Under the pieces are notes generated by a model that worked only from the letters and a program-made list of their open reading frames with translations, was not told the origin of the DNA and ran no database searches. From Alphaproteobacteria bacterium (GTDB lineage Bacteria; Pseudomonadota; Alphaproteobacteria; UBA3830): DNA of 6,599 bases. Location: positions 1 through 6,599 of the forward strand of contig BNWE01000074.1 in assembly GCA_025998595.1 (NCBI GenBank), in the 5' to 3' direction. Numbering within the stretch: position 1 is the first letter of the stretch; every line of letters begins with the position of its first letter. A program made the position numbers and the translations under genes. Below are positions 4,928 through 6,599 of this stretch, in pieces.

Positions 4928-6082
4928 TTAAACTGCCAAAAACGTGCTGTTGAGCCCTATGTCCAAATACGATCTAAACGTAACTTTTTCTGCTGGATAC
5001 GATGGCACAAACTCAAAATCGAAATAAATTTTTCCATCTGCGATATTGGTTGGCGTATTGAGCTCGTCATTTGCAAAACATTTTCCATCTATGATTGCAC
5101 CCAGTGATTTCAAATTTGCAAGGTATGCGTTTACGCTCTCCACAACGTCGGTGACGTAATTTTTTACAATGTTTCGGTCGACCGCCCACAGATGCGCTCG
5201 CAAAATGCTGTCGTCTATGATGTCGGCGGTGCGTCTTACCGAGAGAAATTGCCATTTTGAATCTGATGAACACGTGCGATTTCCCCACAAGCGATACCCG
5301 TCTTGGTTGATGATTGTTGCAATGTTATTTTCGTTGAGATAGTTCGCTTTGCACACAAAATCGCCGAGTGAAAAGTCGATGGATTTCGAAAGTCCAATGA
5401 TGCCATTGATTTTTTTGTTTGAGGGAGAACACCAGAAACCGGTTTCATTGTCGGTTTTTGCTATAATTCCAGCAACATACGAACTTGCTGGAACCGTTTC
5501 ATTTTTGGTGTTGATCACTTTTGGATAAACAACATACGCCCTCGAATGACTTAAATTGTCTGCAAAATCAACTGCGTCGGCTTCGATATCCGGAGCATCT
5601 GCAATGAAAATACCGTGAAGACGTTCTGCCAGAGTTAAAAATTCAACTGCGACGCTTTCGTTGTGAGAAAATCCAGGAGCCAAAAGAATGTGTGGAGTTA
5701 CACCGAGAGTGCTTTGAGCCGCAAGCAGAGATTGCATTCCACTATAGGTTCCATCTGCATTTACAGCGCCAATTACATTTGCAATTGTGTCTGTTTCTGC
5801 CGTTTCTCCAGAGCCTTCAGCGACTCGAATCACAACAATATTTGCTCCGCCTTGCGCAAAAATACCATTGATTGCAGACGGCAAAGTCCCTGAAATTCCA
5901 AGTTTTGCCGCTTCTGTCAGGCTTCCACTAATGAGAACAGGTTTGTTCAACGGAAACGCCTCAGCATCAGCATTTTCTGCCGTGCCAACAATTCCAATTA
6001 CTGATGATGAGGTTCCGCGAATCGAACGTGGTCCACTATCAACTTCAACTACAGATACTCCATGTAAAAAATTCTCAGGCAT
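4928..6082 (-). CDS. FI: Tail sheath protein (P2 FI type)
   Basis: A 384-residue contractile sheath protein, close to the P2 FI length. It forms the outer tail cylinder that contracts and drives the tube through the envelope. Family marks are the N-terminal GVSVVEVDSGPRSIRGTSSS with VIGIVGTAENAD, a domain with GINGIFAQGG-like AINGIFAQGGANIVVIRVAE, APGFSHNE, and VYPKVI. The conserved C-terminal half has GFWCSPSNKKINGIIGLSKS, NYLNENNIATIINQDGYRLW, GNRTCSSDSKWQFLSVRRTA and the last sheath segment ending in FEFVPSYPAEKVTFRSYLDI. GGAGGAG (6097-6091) lies eight bases before the ATG, inside the end of the upstream gene, two bases away. Confidence 0.96.
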   Translation of the reverse strand: MPENFLHGVSVVEVDSGPRSIRGTSSSVIGIVGTAENADAEAFPLNKPVLISGSLTEAAKLGISGTLPSAINGIFAQGGANIVVIRVAEGSGETAETDTIANVIGAVNADGTYSGMQSLLAAQSTLGVTPHILLAPGFSHNESVAVEFLTLAERLHGIFIADAPDIEADAVDFADNLSHSRAYVVYPKVINTKNETVPASSYVAGIIAKTDNETGFWCSPSNKKINGIIGLSKSIDFSLGDFVCKANYLNENNIATIINQDGYRLWGNRTCSSDSKWQFLSVRRTADIIDDSILRAHLWAVDRNIVKNYVTDVVESVNAYLANLKSLGAIIDGKCFANDELNTPTNIADGKIYFDFEFVPSYPAEKVTFRSYLDIGLNSTFLAV

Positions 6083-6084
6083 GT

Positions 6085-6599
6085 TTAGTTCTCCTCCGCT
6101 TTTAGTGTTGTTGATATTTCCAATAGCAATTGGTCGGTTTGCTCTAGAGTTTCAGCATTTTCTATCAATTTCTTATAATTATCTTCAATTGCTTCTGCCA
6201 AAATGATTTTCTGATTTGCAACCTGTGCTTTAGCTAAAATCAGCTGCGCCATTTCCGAAATGGTTATGTTTCTGACATCCGCCAACGGCTGAATTAAAGA
6301 ACTCAGTGGCGATTCAGCGTTCTCAAGTACTGAAAGAGCAGCCTTTTCCTGTAGCTCGTAGCATTTTTGCTTCGCCGGTGAATTTCCTACGTATTTACTT
6401 CTGGCGTTGTCGACAAGCATTGATATTTCAGTCGTTACCATCGCTTTTGTTTCAGCCAAACGCATTGCAGCTAGCTCATCGACTGAAATCTCCTCGATTT
6501 TTCCAGAAGCAAGCCTATATTGTTTCGAGAAATCGAAGTTTGCTGGAGCCACTTTCCAGCCGTCCTCCGATGGTTTGGATATCAGTGTCGCAACCTCCA
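6085..6599 (-). CDS. Helical phage tail protein, probably tail-fibre associated, 5' end outside window
   Basis: The frame is open to the window edge and ends with TAA at 6087-6085. A GTG at 6552 could start a 155-residue protein, but the frame continues upstream as EVATLISKPSEDGWK, and the GGAGG near 6568-6564 is eleven bases from that GTG, so I favour a longer protein. The visible part is mostly helical: an FDFSKQYRLASGKIEEIS start, then DNARSKYVGNSPAKQKCYEL followed by a lengthy helix, LIQPLADVRNITISEMAQLI, and a last pair of helices. An AR-x-x-Y...Q...Y-x-x-K domain with such helices is common in uncharacterised phage tail and fibre-assembly proteins, as I recall. In P2 the tail-fibre genes H and G sit just upstream of the sheath, which fits. 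I cannot name a specific family. Confidence 0.6.
   Translation of the reverse strand, partial: EVATLISKPSEDGWKVAPANFDFSKQYRLASGKIEEISVDELAAMRLAETKAMVTTEISMLVDNARSKYVGNSPAKQKCYELQEKAALSVLENAESPLSSLIQPLADVRNITISEMAQLILAKAQVANQKIILAEAIEDNYKKLIENAETLEQTDQLLLEISTTLKAEEN

Noticed and set aside
5787..6206. Plus-strand frame of 139 residues opposite the sheath start
   Set aside because: Antisense shadow of the conserved sheath N-terminus and the upstream gene; its sequence mirrors their codons and shows no domain.

Overview
The window holds the tail-tube and tape-measure part of a P2-like contractile-tail (myovirus) phage or prophage. Nearly all real genes lie on the minus strand, packed head to tail with overlaps of a few bases and strong Shine-Dalgarno (SD) sites. 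Reading in the direction of transcription (high to low coordinates) the order is: a 5'-open helical tail protein, probably linked to tail-fibre assembly; the tail sheath (P2 FI type); the tail tube (FII type); the tail assembly chaperone with its -1 frameshift extension (E / E+E' type); the tape measure (T type); gpU; gpX; and the first half of the late-control/hub protein gpD. This is the canonical P2 order FI-FII-E-E'-T-U-X-D. It suggests a Gram-negative, probably proteobacterial host; the base composition looks moderately AT-rich and TGA is used as an ordinary stop, so the standard bacterial code applies. No integrase, host gene, RNA gene, CRISPR or cargo gene is visible.

Region by region: 6599-4928 carries the fibre-associated protein and the sheath. 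4927-4869 is a short intergenic stretch with two small hairpins and the tube SD. 4868-4368 is the tube. 4358-3985 is the chaperone, with a T_TTT_TTA slippery heptamer at 4131-4125. 3984-3903 is a small leftover stretch that encodes, in a third position and another frame, a second copy of the DLDEF helix seen at the end of the frameshift product, preceded by a perfect GCAGGGAT/ATCCCTGC palindrome. 3913-1616 is the tape measure. 1619-982 holds gpU and gpX, and 991 to about 421 is gpD, cut short.

The left edge (1 to about 425) is rearranged and lies on the opposite strand. Bases 1-127 are an exact inverted copy of tape-measure bases 2002-2128. They run in frame into what is recognisably the C-terminal end of gpD (127-369), and that runs by a TAATG overlap into the first codons of the gene that should follow gpD, possibly a lysozyme-type endolysin. 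At about 421 the sequence flips to the minus strand, in the middle of gpD. So gpD is present as two pieces in opposite orientation with an estimated 50 or more residues missing between them. This is either an amplification or assembly chimera (the pattern is typical of template-switch inverted chimeras) or a real inverted rearrangement in a decaying prophage. It does not look like a programmed inversion.

Together the intact genes would build the tail: the tape measure, with the chaperone pair, sets tube length; the tube polymerises around it; the sheath coats the tube; gpU caps it; and gpX and gpD belong to the baseplate hub/spike. I see no undescribed defence or mobile system. The points most worth checking are the chimera at the left end and the duplicated DLDEF segment between the chaperone and the tape measure.
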